This document shows positions 1 through 9,223 of a DNA stretch of 64,000 nucleotides, piece by piece. The stretch is from NCBI GenBank assembly GCA_029964075.1, contig CM057146.1, positions 11,923,501 through 11,987,500 on the forward strand, written 5' to 3'. The position numbers and the translations under genes are program-made. The notes under the pieces were generated by a model, which ran no database searches, was not told the DNA's origin, and was given only the letters and a program-made list of their open reading frames with translations. This DNA comes from Patiria pectinifera (Eukaryota; Echinodermata; Asteroidea; Valvatida; Asterinidae). Within the stretch, counting starts at the first letter, position 1, and each line of letters opens with the position of its first letter.

Positions 1-1945
1 ATGGATGGTTTTGGACAAACTATAACTTGTTAAAAAGCTGATGAATAGGCCAAGAAGCTGGCAAATTGGCAAGATCAGAGACAAAGTAACCAAATTGAGA
101 TGATTCAAAAGCGTGTCTGTAAATGCATTCTAGGCACACAGTTCACATCCTACCCAGATTCCTTGATGAAACTAGAACTTGAGCCTCTTCATGTAAGGCG
201 ACAGCAAATCTGCAGAGACTTTGGCACAAAAGCATGTACATCTCCGCAGTTCTCTGAGTGGTTCCCTCCCTCTGAGTACAAATCATCAATGACCCTCAGA
301 ACCCAAACTAAATTCAAACCATATGTGCAGCACCAACAGATTCAGAACTAGCCGCCTGCCTTACATGACTGAGTTGTTGAACAAGAAATAGTGCAATTAC
401 GGCCTCACCATCGTCAATCGTTAATCAATTTGTCTGTTGTACTGTATTTTTATATAACTAAATGTTTTATCTTCAATTTAAAAACTCTTATTATCCAATG
501 TAAATGTAATATCCTGTTTTGGGGTTTTTTTTAAATAATTTTTTGTGTTAGCTGTCTTTTTTATTGAACACTGTAAATGTCATGTAATTCAGCATTTTGC
601 TGCAATATGATTTTTATGAAATAAACCAATTACAATTACAAGATTTCAGACTTGAAACTTTTGGAGTAAACGTCAGATGTAGTACATGATTACACTAGTT
701 TCGTTTTTGTGCAGTAAATCCTATAGCAAGGCCTGTCAGCGCCAACCGGCATGGCTTTCATGTATCGCCGTCTAAAGTTACTTGAACATGGATTGTTTTG
801 AACAAACTATAGCTTGTTGGAAAGCTGATCAATAGGCCACTAAGCTGGCAAATCGGCAAGGTTTCAGACTTAAAACATTTGAAGACGTCAGACGCAGTAC
901 ACGATGCCACTATTTTCATTTTTGTGCAGTAAATCCCACAGCAAGGCCTGTCAGCGCCAACCGGAATGGCTCTCATGTATCGCAGTCTAAAGGTACCTTA
1001 ACATGGATGGTTTTGGACAAACTATAGCTTGTTGGAAAGCTTATTAATAGGCCAACAAGCTGGCAAATCGGCAAGGCTTCAGACTAGAAACTATTAGAGT
1101 AAGCGTCAGATGTAGGTATGTGATGATGCTAGTTTCGTTTTTGTGCAGTAAATCTCATAGCAAGGCCTGTCAGCGCCAACCGGCATGGCTCTCATGTATC
1201 TCATATATTCAACTCTTGAGACTTAAGGGTTAAGGAGAAAATGCCAGATTTAGTACATGATGATGCACTTAGTTTCCACTTTGTGCTGTAAATCCCTTAG
1301 GAAGGCCTGTCAGCGCCCAGGCATACTGGCTCTGTATATCGCAGTCAAAATGTACCTTAACCTCGATAGTTTAAGACAGACTATGCGTTGTACAAAAGTT
1401 GCTGAAGAGACCAACAAGCTGGAAAAGATTCAAGTCTTGTGTCCCAAAGGTTAAGGAGAAAATGCCAGATGTAGTAGATGATGCACTAAGTTTACACTTT
1501 GTGCAGTAATTCCCAAGGCCTGTTAGCGCCCAGGCATACTGGCTCTCTATATCGCAGTCAAAAGGTACCTTAACATGGGTAGTTTTAGACAAACTATTCC
1601 TTGTTCAAAAGCTGCTGAATAGACAAACAAGCTGGAAAAGATTCAAGTCTTGTGTCTGAAGGGTTCAGGAGAAAATGCCAGATGTAGTACATGATGCACT
1701 TATAGTTTCCACTTTGTGCAGTAATTCCCATAGGAAGGCCTGTCAGCGCCCAGGCATACTGGCTCTATATATCGCAGTCAAAAGGTACCTTAACCTAAAT
1801 AGTTTTAGACAAACTATATATATATATGTTGTTCGAAAGCTGCTGATTAGACCAACAAGCTGGAAAAGACTCAAGTCTTGAGTTTTAAGGGTTAAGGAGA
1901 AAATGTCAGCTGTAGTACATGATGCACTAAGTTTCCACTTTGGTT
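1..1945. repeat. ~215-bp tandem (satellite-like) array
   Basis: A unit of about 215 bp recurs in head-to-tail order. The anchor AAGGCCTGTCAGCGCC (or close variants) starts near 727, 942, 1161, 1301, 1514 and 1734, giving spacings of about 215, 219, 140, 213 and 220. Each unit also carries the phrases ACAAACTATAGCTTGTTG, a GGCAAATCGGCAAGG-like block and TTTTGTGCAGTAAATCCC. The 140-bp spacing marks one internally deleted unit. Units from about 1,200 onward form a second subtype with extra CAGGCATACTGGCTC. The array runs off the left edge of the window and is broken by a LINE tail at 76-638. Confidence 0.9.
76..638 (+). mobile_element. 5'-truncated non-LTR retrotransposon (LINE) tail
   Basis: The segment opens in a reading frame ending at 351. 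Its protein has the hallmarks of the C-terminal region downstream of LINE reverse transcriptase: VCKCILG, TSYPDSLMKL, LEPLHVRRQQICRDFGTKA and SEWFPPSE. An AT-rich 3' UTR follows with AATAAA near 619 and a short ATTACAATTACA tail. The block interrupts one satellite unit and is flanked by the 6-bp direct repeat CAAGAT (70-75 and 639-644), as expected of target-primed reverse transcription. The upstream reverse transcriptase is absent. It resembles the CR1/L2/Jockey group, but the clade was not determined. Confidence 0.85.
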
Positions 1946-2230
1946 ACTATTTGCACCGCTAGCGACGTTGAGGGCGAAAGAGAATATATCAGAAGTTCCG
2001 GCTGTGGCAGGGATCAACCGAAAGGTGAGGCAGAAACGGTAAGGTGAATCAGGTTTGTGCTATCTTCTCGAGTTTGGGCCCTGAAGGTCGCCGTTCGAAT
2101 TCTTTACCCACCCCACCTACCCTCCTATAAGAATTCTTTGTTCGGACTCTGGTTTCTACACTCGAATCCACCCCATATATCTAAAACATAGATTCCGGAG
2201 CCCGAACAAAGCAGTGGTGCATGGGTTACT
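1946..2230. other. unassigned non-coding stretch
   Basis: This lies between the satellite array and the CGGCCTGCC-type array. I see no exon, tRNA-like box or clear terminal repeat. It contains two similar phrases around 2,130-2,200 (AGAATTCTTTGTTCGG and the inverted CCCGAACAAAG) that may be the arms of a decayed hairpin. Confidence 0.4.
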
Positions 2231-3250
2231 CTTTGAACTTGCCAACGTTGTTCTGTCGTTGATAAAGTATGTATGTTCGACGACAGCATGCCAACGTTTG
2301 CTGACATTAGCGAGCAGTTAATATCCTATCGGTATGTATTTTGACGTCGGCCTGCCGACGATGTGTCGATGTTGGAAATTGGTAATAATTTTGACTGCCA
2401 ATATTGTAGGCTTATTCCAACGGTCAACCGTCTGTATATTCGGCATCGGCCTGCAAACATTATGCCGACTTTGACGATCGTTATGTTATACGTTTTAACG
2501 GCGGCCTGCCAACGTTGTACTTATGTTTGTAAAAAACAATGATCCGACATCGACCTGCAAAAATGTTGCTGACGTTGGCTTCGGTTGCCGAACAGGCCTG
2601 TCGACAAACGTTGACGCTCGAAATCGGTAAAAGTCTTTTGACGCCCGGCCGGCCGACCTGCCGACGTTGTTTCGCCGGACGACGGCCTGCCAACGTACAT
2701 TAGGCCAAATAAACAAAAATAAGTTTAGCGTCCTGCCTTTTTGAAAAAAAAAGAAGAAGCGGGAGGCCCTTGTTTTTTCCTCCAAAATGACAGCCCGACC
2801 AGGCTATTTTTCAAGATGGCCGCCACTTTTATTTTATTTTTTAATGGCTGTATTTGGACTCAGGAAATGACATACCAGCTTTATATGGGCTAGATGCAAC
2901 AAAAAGGCCAAATTAAACGATGTCACTGTTTAAAAAATTAGCATATTTTTGGTTTGAAGAAAAGGAGGCAACCTCCAAAAAGGAAGCGGGCGGGGACGCT
3001 CATTTTTTTTTATTTGGCCTTAATTGTGCCGACATTGACGATTGGTTTGTATAATTGAAGTTGGTCTGCCGCTCCAATGTTGTTCAGAAATTGGTAAAAG
3101 TAATCTACGTCGGCCTGCCAATATTGCGTCGTGGTTGAGGATCGGTAAGTTGACATTGGCCTGCCACCGCTGTTTTGATCGACGTTGGTAAACATTATTC
3201 GACGTTATTAGCATAATGTCAAACAAAAATGTTGTATCCACCATTGGCCC
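2231..3250. repeat. degenerate GC-rich motif array (CGGCCTGCCAACGTTG type)
   Basis: Divergent versions of CGGCCTGCCAACGTTG recur near 2350, 2445, 2500, 2548, 2600, 2652, 2683, 3060, 3108 and 3155. They are often followed by a GATCGGTAA-like phrase, at spacings of about 30-95 bp. The same vocabulary reappears near 5,130-5,155 (CCAACGTCGGTCAATG). This suggests that the element originally continued there and was split by the insertions at 2703-3019, 3338-4343 and 4732-5102. No coding capacity is convincing; the short open frames across it are by-products of the repeat. Confidence 0.7.
2703..3019. mobile_element. PIF/Harbinger-like MITE, GGCCAAATAAA termini
   Basis: Terminal inverted repeats begin GGCCAAATAAA on both ends. 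The element is flanked by the 3-bp direct repeat TTA (2700-2702 and 3020-3022). A GGCC-type terminus plus a TTA/TAA duplication is typical of PIF/Harbinger-related non-autonomous elements. It sits inside the CGGCCTGCC array. A related, more decayed copy may lie at 15,068-15,369. Confidence 0.75.
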
Positions 3251-3337
3251 AGCGTCAAAAAAATTGTGGAACTGACGTTTACGCCAAAGCGCCGTACGAG
3301 CGATGACCCATGGAAATTATGTTGGCCAAACGATTCA

Positions 3338-4343
3338 TACAGGGTGAGTCATAAAAAAGCGGAACCCAAACCCCCAAAATAATTTTTTTTGTAATTAAAA
3401 AAATGTGTCGTACCAAAAACAAGGTAGTGTTAGATGAAAAAATGACTGAAATTGGTCAATCCGTTCAGAAATATCACCATAAAACCTGTCTCGTCAAAAA
3501 AAAAATGCGATTTCAGGAATCGTCGCCGCAATTGTCTTCAGCGATACAATCTGTTTATGAACCTTTAAATATTTAACAGAATCCATTTGAAGGCTTGTCC
3601 TTTAAAAAAGGAGATTTTATAAATCATATTGTTTGCCTAAGGCCAAAAAAAATATAAGTCGGTCTCTGGTCAGCACGTGCGTCGATTTTAATCATGCGCG
3701 TCAATCTTTTTTTTTTTCCAAAATGTTCCGCGGTAGCTCCAACAGCGCCCTCTATTGCTACACCTCCTCAATTTTTTTTCTACCAAAGAGCACCAAGGAA
3801 TGGGAAATTGCACCAAGGCAAATGATCGAGAGCACCAAGGCAAATTATGGAGGACACCAATGTACATGAGGCCACCAAAAAAGCAAAATAGTACCCATCC
3901 TTGTCTGTACAATCCAAGCTTGAAGAAAAAAAAATGCAAAAAAAAAAAAAAAAGCCGCGTCAATTCCGGAACTTTGGTCTGACCAGAGACCGATTTTTTT
4001 TTTTTTTTGCCTAACCAGGGTTTTTTAAAAGATATTGTGTTCTACAGTTGGTGACAGTTGTTGAAACAAGTATGCTGTGTTATTTTCTTTGCTGTTCCAA
4101 TTCAAAACACACACAAAAATTGGGTTTTTTGACATCGGACGAGACAGGTTTTAGGGTCATGGTGTTGAAATGGTGATATTCTTTGAACGGATTGAGCAAT
4201 GTCAGTATAAGTTTTTTTTATCTAAAAGTAGCTTATGAAATTGGCTTTCCATTTATTATTTTTGGTGCTACATATTATAAATATTCTATTATAAATATGA
4301 AATATATTTTAGGCCTATGGGGTTTGGGTTGACTCACCCTGTA
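3338..4343. mobile_element. Tc1/mariner-like palindromic MITE, interrupted
   Basis: The element starts TACAGGGTGAGTCA and ends with the reverse complement TGACTCACCCTGTA, so it is bounded by TA. Both arms carry matching sub-terminal blocks: one around 3,440-3,495 (ATTGGTCAATCCGTTC, CCTGTCTCGTC) and its inverted match around 4,138-4,200. A second MITE is inserted between them at 3641-4011. A partial copy of the left half is at 42,087-42,345, and a different element with the same termini is at 24,363-24,727. Confidence 0.8.
3641..4011. mobile_element. GGCC-A(n) MITE, family 1 (copy 1), nested
   Basis: It begins GGCCAAAAAAAATATAAGTC then GGTCTCTGGTCAG, and ends with the inverted CTGACCAGAGACCG, a T run and a GCC remnant of GGCC. 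The direct repeat TAA flanks it (3638-3640 and 4012-4014). Internally, the short phrase GCACCAAGG recurs every ~22-25 bp. It is nested in the TACAGGGTGAGTCA element. Other copies are at 4732-5102, 48,697-49,062 (opposite orientation) and 57,692-58,068. Confidence 0.85.
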
Positions 4344-4364
4344 ACCAACCCCATAAAAATGAGG

Positions 4365-4720
4365 TTAATTTACTGCACTACCTTCATATATAAGGCCACT
4401 TGGAACATGTACCGAAAATGTAGAACTTTGTCAAATTTGGATTTTCACATTTAGACTTTATTTGAAGTTTATTTACGCTTTAGAAGCATACTAACCCTCT
4501 TTATAGTGATAGAAAATTAGTCCCCCTTTTTCAGACATCTGCTTTTCGTGTAATTTCGTGCTGGAATTTAGATACGCTAACGTTTGCAAAATGAACCTGG
4601 AAATTGCACGAAATATATAGACGTCTGAAAAGGGGGCGAATGATTTTCTATCGCTTTAAAGAGGGTGAGCGTTCTTCTAAAGCATAAAATACGGAGGTAG
4701 TCCAGTATATTGGCCACATT
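4365..4720. repeat. imperfect hairpin element
   Basis: The left arm around 4,370-4,555 and right arm around 4,598-4,715 are inverted copies. Matching blocks include CTTTAGAAGCATA against TTCTAAAGCATAAA, CCTCTTTATAGTGATAGAAA against TTTCTATCGCTTTAAAGAGG, and CCCCCTTTTTCAGAC against GTCTGAAAAGGGGG. The centre lies near 4,575. It looks like a non-autonomous fold-back element. The exact ends and target duplication are unclear. Confidence 0.7.
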
Positions 4721-4731
4721 TATGGGGCCAA

Positions 4732-5102
4732 GGCCAAAAGAAAAAATACCTCGGTCTCTGGTCAGCGCACGCGTCGATTTTAATCATGCGCGCGTCAACT
4801 TTTTTTCCCCCTTCAAATTAACACGGAAGCTACAACAGCGCCCTCTATTGCCGCACCTCCTAAAATGTTTGTACCAAGGAGCACCAAGGAATGGGGAAAT
4901 TGCACCCAGGCAAAAGATAAAGGACACCAAGGCAAATTATGGAGGACACCAATGTATAATGAGGACACAAAAAAAGCAAAATAGTTAGTACCCACCTTGT
5001 CTGTACAATTCAAGCTTGAAAAAAAAAAACCCAAAAACGCGTGGCCGCATCAATTCCGGAACTTCGGTCTGACCAGAGACCGATTATTTTTCTTTTTTGG
5101 CC
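4732..5102. mobile_element. GGCC-A(n) MITE, family 1 (copy 2)
   Basis: It has the same termini and GGTCTCTGGTCAG / CTGACCAGAGACCG sub-terminal repeats as copy 1, and the same internal GCACCAAGG tandem. The right flank is TAA (5103-5105); the left flank reads CAA, one mismatch from a perfect target duplication. It is more diverged than the copies at 3641 and 57,692. Confidence 0.8.
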
Positions 5103-5225
5103 TAACCAACTACCAATGGTCCGACGGACGCGAAGCCAACGTCGGTCAATGTTGACCCTACGTAATAGTATGCTCTCATGTTCAGTGTTTGCAGGGTAGG
5201 CCATATGCAGCATCGATATTGCGTG

Positions 5226-5830
5226 CACGGTCTCACTTCTCCGGCGTGCTAGCTTCTCCGAAAGGGAAATTTATCTTCAACACGCATGCACAAAATTGCG
5301 CAGTAGTGTACATTTTCGTCAACTGTATTTAGTGAGCTGAGTTCTTTGGGGTTGTACTGGTGCACGTAAGATCTTAGGATATTTGTATGCATGGTTACAG
5401 GGTACCAGTCCAATCAAAAGTTTTCGTGGCGCGCACTATTAACTCCCAATAACCAAACCTAAAGCGGACAATGAACGAGCAAGGAACACAGATCAAGGAG
5501 TTCGTTCTTAATTATTCCTCCATGAACACACACACATGCATGACGCTGGGAACATAAATAAGAACGTTTGCAACAAATGCAAGACCATGGAATGACTTGA
5601 TCCACAGGAAGTGTTACATAACACATTCTTGGGAGTACCCCCATAGCTCTATGGGAGTACCTCACTGTGTATGGGCTTTGATTTGTAGACTTCATGAATA
5701 CAGCTCGAGGAAAAGTAAGCACAGCGGACACATGAGCATGAATCGTGCTCGTGTAACGTGCACTGTGACGTGCTCAATTATCCGCCGAATCCACCCGGAG
5801 AAGCTAGCACGCCGGAGAAGTGAGACCGTG
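5226..5830. repeat. 35-bp perfect inverted repeat flanking ~535 bp
   Basis: Bases 5226-5260 (starting CACGGTCTCACTTCTCC) are exactly reverse-complementary to 5796-5830 (ending GGAGAAGTGAGACCGTG). The interior shows no coding sequence, but contains further small palindromes such as the GTACTCCCATAG / CTATGGGAGTAC block at 5,635-5,660. This is a candidate terminal-inverted-repeat element with unusually well preserved ends. Confidence 0.75.
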
Positions 5831-5899
5831 ACACCGGGTCTGGGGTCAGAAACCAGTCTACTCACTGGGTGAAGCTGTGGTGTGCACCAAAGCATCCCC

Positions 5900-8690
5900 A
5901 AATAAAAGCTTTTTTAACAGAGGTTTGTAGACCTTTGGGAAAAAATTTAAACGCTCTCTCACAAAATAATATAAAACCATTATTATTTAATCATCCATGC
6001 ATGATTCATGTACCAAACTGAAGAATTTATTGCGAGTATAGTACGGCAGACATTTTGACCTTTTTTTTTCATTTGCGACTGCATCCGATTAAGCAATATG
6101 ATCTAACAAAAGAGGCACAGAAACCCTGAATCCATTTACTTGGAATTAATTTCAAAATTAAAGGCACAATGGTATAGTAGTAAATGTCCACAACATGAAA
6201 TGTCCACAACTTACTGAGTAACTTAGACGACCACATTTTTTTTTGTTAAGCACATGATGGGGACTTTGTCTTCCTATACAGACACAGCTTAATGTAGTTT
6301 GGAAATATAAGATGAAGTTAAATTTTGCAGGTGATACTTCGATTTCATTGGAAAATTGAACTCCTTGACATTTTCAAGTAGGATTTTGTTTTAAAAAGAA
6401 ACAAAGCAAAACACCCCTCTAATCTTCCTCTGCCAAAGTTGAACTGCCACTAATTACTGACCCATACTGGAAATTACGTGGGAATGTCTCATTTACTTAA
6501 GTACTTATTTATGATACACAAAACTTTAGAATCAAGATTGCTTTCTATATATAGACATGATTAAATTTAAGTGTCAATATGGAATGAATCTACATTGTAC
6601 CTGATATTGATTCAAAATTAGCGTAGTGGAATTTATCTTATTATTACTATCTGCGTACAAAATGCAAGCGGCTTATAAATGCTGCCCAATCACAGAAGTC
6701 TTCTATGGGCTCATTGCCTCGTTGGCTTCATGGACAAATGCCCATAGGTGAGCGCCAATCCAATAATAGAAACGGATAATTACTGAAGTATGCAGAAGCT
6801 TTCAAATAGCATATATCCTTTTGGTCCTCATTTTGTTAAAATAAGTATACGCAAAATCCTAATATTTATGCCAAAACTTTTAAAGCAATTTCATTGATAT
6901 TATTTAACTGAACTGTGACATCTACTTAAATTAGAGACAACTTTCTAGCGCTGATAAAAAAAAAGCATGTCTGAAGTGTGGCATGAACCTGTCTTAATGC
7001 TGGTGGCTTTGTTACCAAGTTCCCAAAGCGTATGGTCAAAATCTCTGTGAATTGGACGAGCACAAAAGGCACCAGACTACTATGGAAACATGCCACACAC
7101 TTCTGTGTAAATTCTGAGCGGCAACTAAAACAAAATGGCAACTAGAACATAATATTATGCTCACAAAACAGAAACCACAAATTAAACTTAACCCCAAGAA
7201 ATAGAAATATAACAAAAGAAAGTATCTATACCTTTGGCAAAATAGACATCTAAAAGACTAATTACAGGTACACTGCATAGATACAACAAAGCCTGCATGC
7301 TATATCATGAATTCCCACAGTAACTTATAATAATTACAATTGATTACAGCAAATACAATCATGATGCAATTCCTACTAAATGTGCTGTTTCACAGACCTC
7401 CACAAAATGAGTTATAAATCTGAATTGTTCATGTAAATTTAAAGAAAAGGCACTGCTGTCACAAAACAAATTAGCTTTAATGCCTTTTTTCATGTTCTGT
7501 ACATGATAGCCATCCACTCATAATCATGGATTTTAAAAATCATCATTTGAAAATGCCGACTAATGCCACAATTACATCTTCCTTCCAAAGCCTTCGGGAA
7601 AAAAAAAATTAAACTCGGGGGAAAAATCAATTATATTTGTTTAAATGTTGTGTCATATCATTTAATTAACATATAAACCCTTTGCGCAGTATCCATGACA
7701 GTGGGCACGTCTTTGTTCCTGTGTGGCATACTTGATAAGGCACTTTGTGCTTTCATTGTAACTGCATTGAAATAACAAAACCTGACTACAGTCGACTCTC
7801 GTTATAACAAACTCGTTCAGACCTAGCCAAATTGTTTGTTATATCAGAATTTTGTATTAAGAGGAGAATCAGTCCCATTCTTTGTGTACATAAATGCACA
7901 GTCGGGACCAAGGCTTTATGTTTGTTATAACCACAATTTTGTATTAACAGAGTTTGTACTAACGAGAGTCGACTGTATTGTCATGGTGCACTGTGTAAAG
8001 GGTCTATTCTGAGTAAAAATCTTACGTCAAGACAGTAAAGTGACTTTATAGTACTTTTGAGTACAATTCAAAAGAGGTAATTTGGCATAGAAAGAACAGT
8101 TTTTGCCGGTTTGATCCAACTGTTGCATTTTTTTAAAACCAGACTCAAGAACATTTGAAACGTGACATAAGTTGGCGCAAAGCACTGCTCGATGGACAAG
8201 ACGCCGTCTGATTTTTAGCCAATAGACAGATCCTCTCAGCACCGCTTTATGATGTCTGATCAGCCATTATCAATGTCCGACATGCACGCACACATGAATG
8301 ACATGTGCATCTGGAACATTAGCAGCGTGGCACAACAGAGAGATGGATGGGTATGCATGGATGTGTCTTTTGTTTTGTCCATTTTACAACTCATATTACT
8401 ATGCCTCATACATATTCATGATTGAAAGCCGAACTCTCACTGGTCAATTCACCATCACCGTCACGTGCCAGATGTTATTTATGCTGTTTACCAAGAGCAC
8501 GCGAGTATTAACGCAAAGGGTAAATACGTATGCGTAGTAGACTGTCGCACAGGTTACCCATGCGAAAAGTTACCCATGCGACAGTTTACCCGTGCAACGA
8601 GTTTCTCCAAAGAGTTTGTTTTAGATGCATACTGCAACGAAAAAACAAAATCGGCAGCTAAATATGTATGAGATGTAGTAAAACAAATAG
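5900..8690. other. mostly unique AT-rich sequence downstream of RhoGDI
   Basis: No exon with matching splice sites or recognisable protein was found on either strand. Apart from the TA-bounded MITE at 7787-7977 and a few dinucleotide runs, the region looks single-copy within this window. On the minus strand it lies 3' of the RhoGDI stop codon, so part of it may be 3' UTR. TTTATT (AATAAA on the minus strand) occurs at about 6026 and at 8698. Confidence 0.5.
7787..7977. mobile_element. Tigger/pogo-like MITE, CAGTCGACTCTCGTTATAAC termini
   Basis: The element is TA-bounded. Its left end reads CAGTCGACTCTCGTTATAAC and its right end the inverted ACGAGAGTCGACTG. Sub-terminal TTTGTTATA and TTTTGTATTAA phrases are repeated on both sides. 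TA duplication and CAGTSG... termini of this kind are typical of pogo/Tigger elements of the Tc1/mariner superfamily. At about 190 bp it is strictly non-autonomous. Confidence 0.8.
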
Positions 8691-8697
8691 AACATGG

Positions 8698-8703
8698 TTT
8701 ATT
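8698..8703 (-). promoter_or_regulatory. candidate polyadenylation signal of RhoGDI
   Basis: TTTATT on the plus strand is AATAAA on the minus strand, about 325 bases after the RhoGDI stop codon at 9027. It is the nearest canonical hexamer found downstream. Between stop and signal lies the hairpin at 8707-8820, which would be transcribed in the 3' UTR if this site is used. Transcript evidence is needed; a distal site remains possible. Confidence 0.35.
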
Positions 8704-8706
8704 TCA

Positions 8707-8820
8707 GGTGGACAGCCGATATTAGCTCCTCTCGGTATTGAAAGTTGACAAACTAATTCCCGAGGCGAGTAGTTTACCAACTTCCAATACCTCAGGGAGC
8801 AAATATCGACTGCCCACCCT
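8707..8820. repeat. hairpin with CCCGAGGCGAG centre
   Basis: The left arm (GGACAGCCGATATTAGCTCC, then a GGTATTG block) and the right arm (a CAATACC block, then GGGAGCAAATATCGACTGCC) are inverted copies around CCCGAGGCGAG at about 8,758-8,768. It lies in the presumptive RhoGDI 3' UTR. A similar GAGGCGAG-type centre is seen in the hairpin at 10,868-11,032. Confidence 0.7.
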
Positions 8821-9026
8821 TAAACCATGTTATATTTGTATAATGCTTTGCACTGTACACGTAATCACACCAGACGAAAAGGATATAGTGGCTCAGGAAG
8901 TGTCTGAAGATAATATAAATTCAATAATATCACATCCATGATTATCCCCCCCCCCCCCCACAAACCAGAGCATGAAGTACCTCGCTTCAAATAGACTACT
9001 GCTTAGTAGGAAATGTCACCATAATC

Positions 9027-9223
9027 CTATTCCCAATCTTTCTTAATGGAAAAACTCCAATCCCACTCCAGGTAGATATTTTTGTCATCATCCGTGAATC
9101 TACTCTTGACTATGTAGGTGCCACGCAATAACATGCCCGAGGGTGCGTCCTCCACAGGAGTCTTAAAGACGTGTTGGTCTGTTTGGGGTCCGTAACTCCC
9201 TACCATCAGATTGCCCTTGTCCA
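9027..9223 (-). CDS. ARHGDIA: RhoGDI last coding exon
   Basis: The acceptor is TTCTTTGCAG, at a phase matching the previous exon. It encodes the most conserved family block ([41 protein letters not shown]) and ends in TAG at 9029-9027. The intron before it is about 3.1 kb and holds several hairpins and a TTAA MITE. Confidence 0.97.

Noticed and set aside
2231-3250. Overlapping minus-strand frames rich in AGRR and NVGR repeats
   Set aside because: They follow the period of the degenerate GC-rich array and change frame with it; there is no conserved protein.
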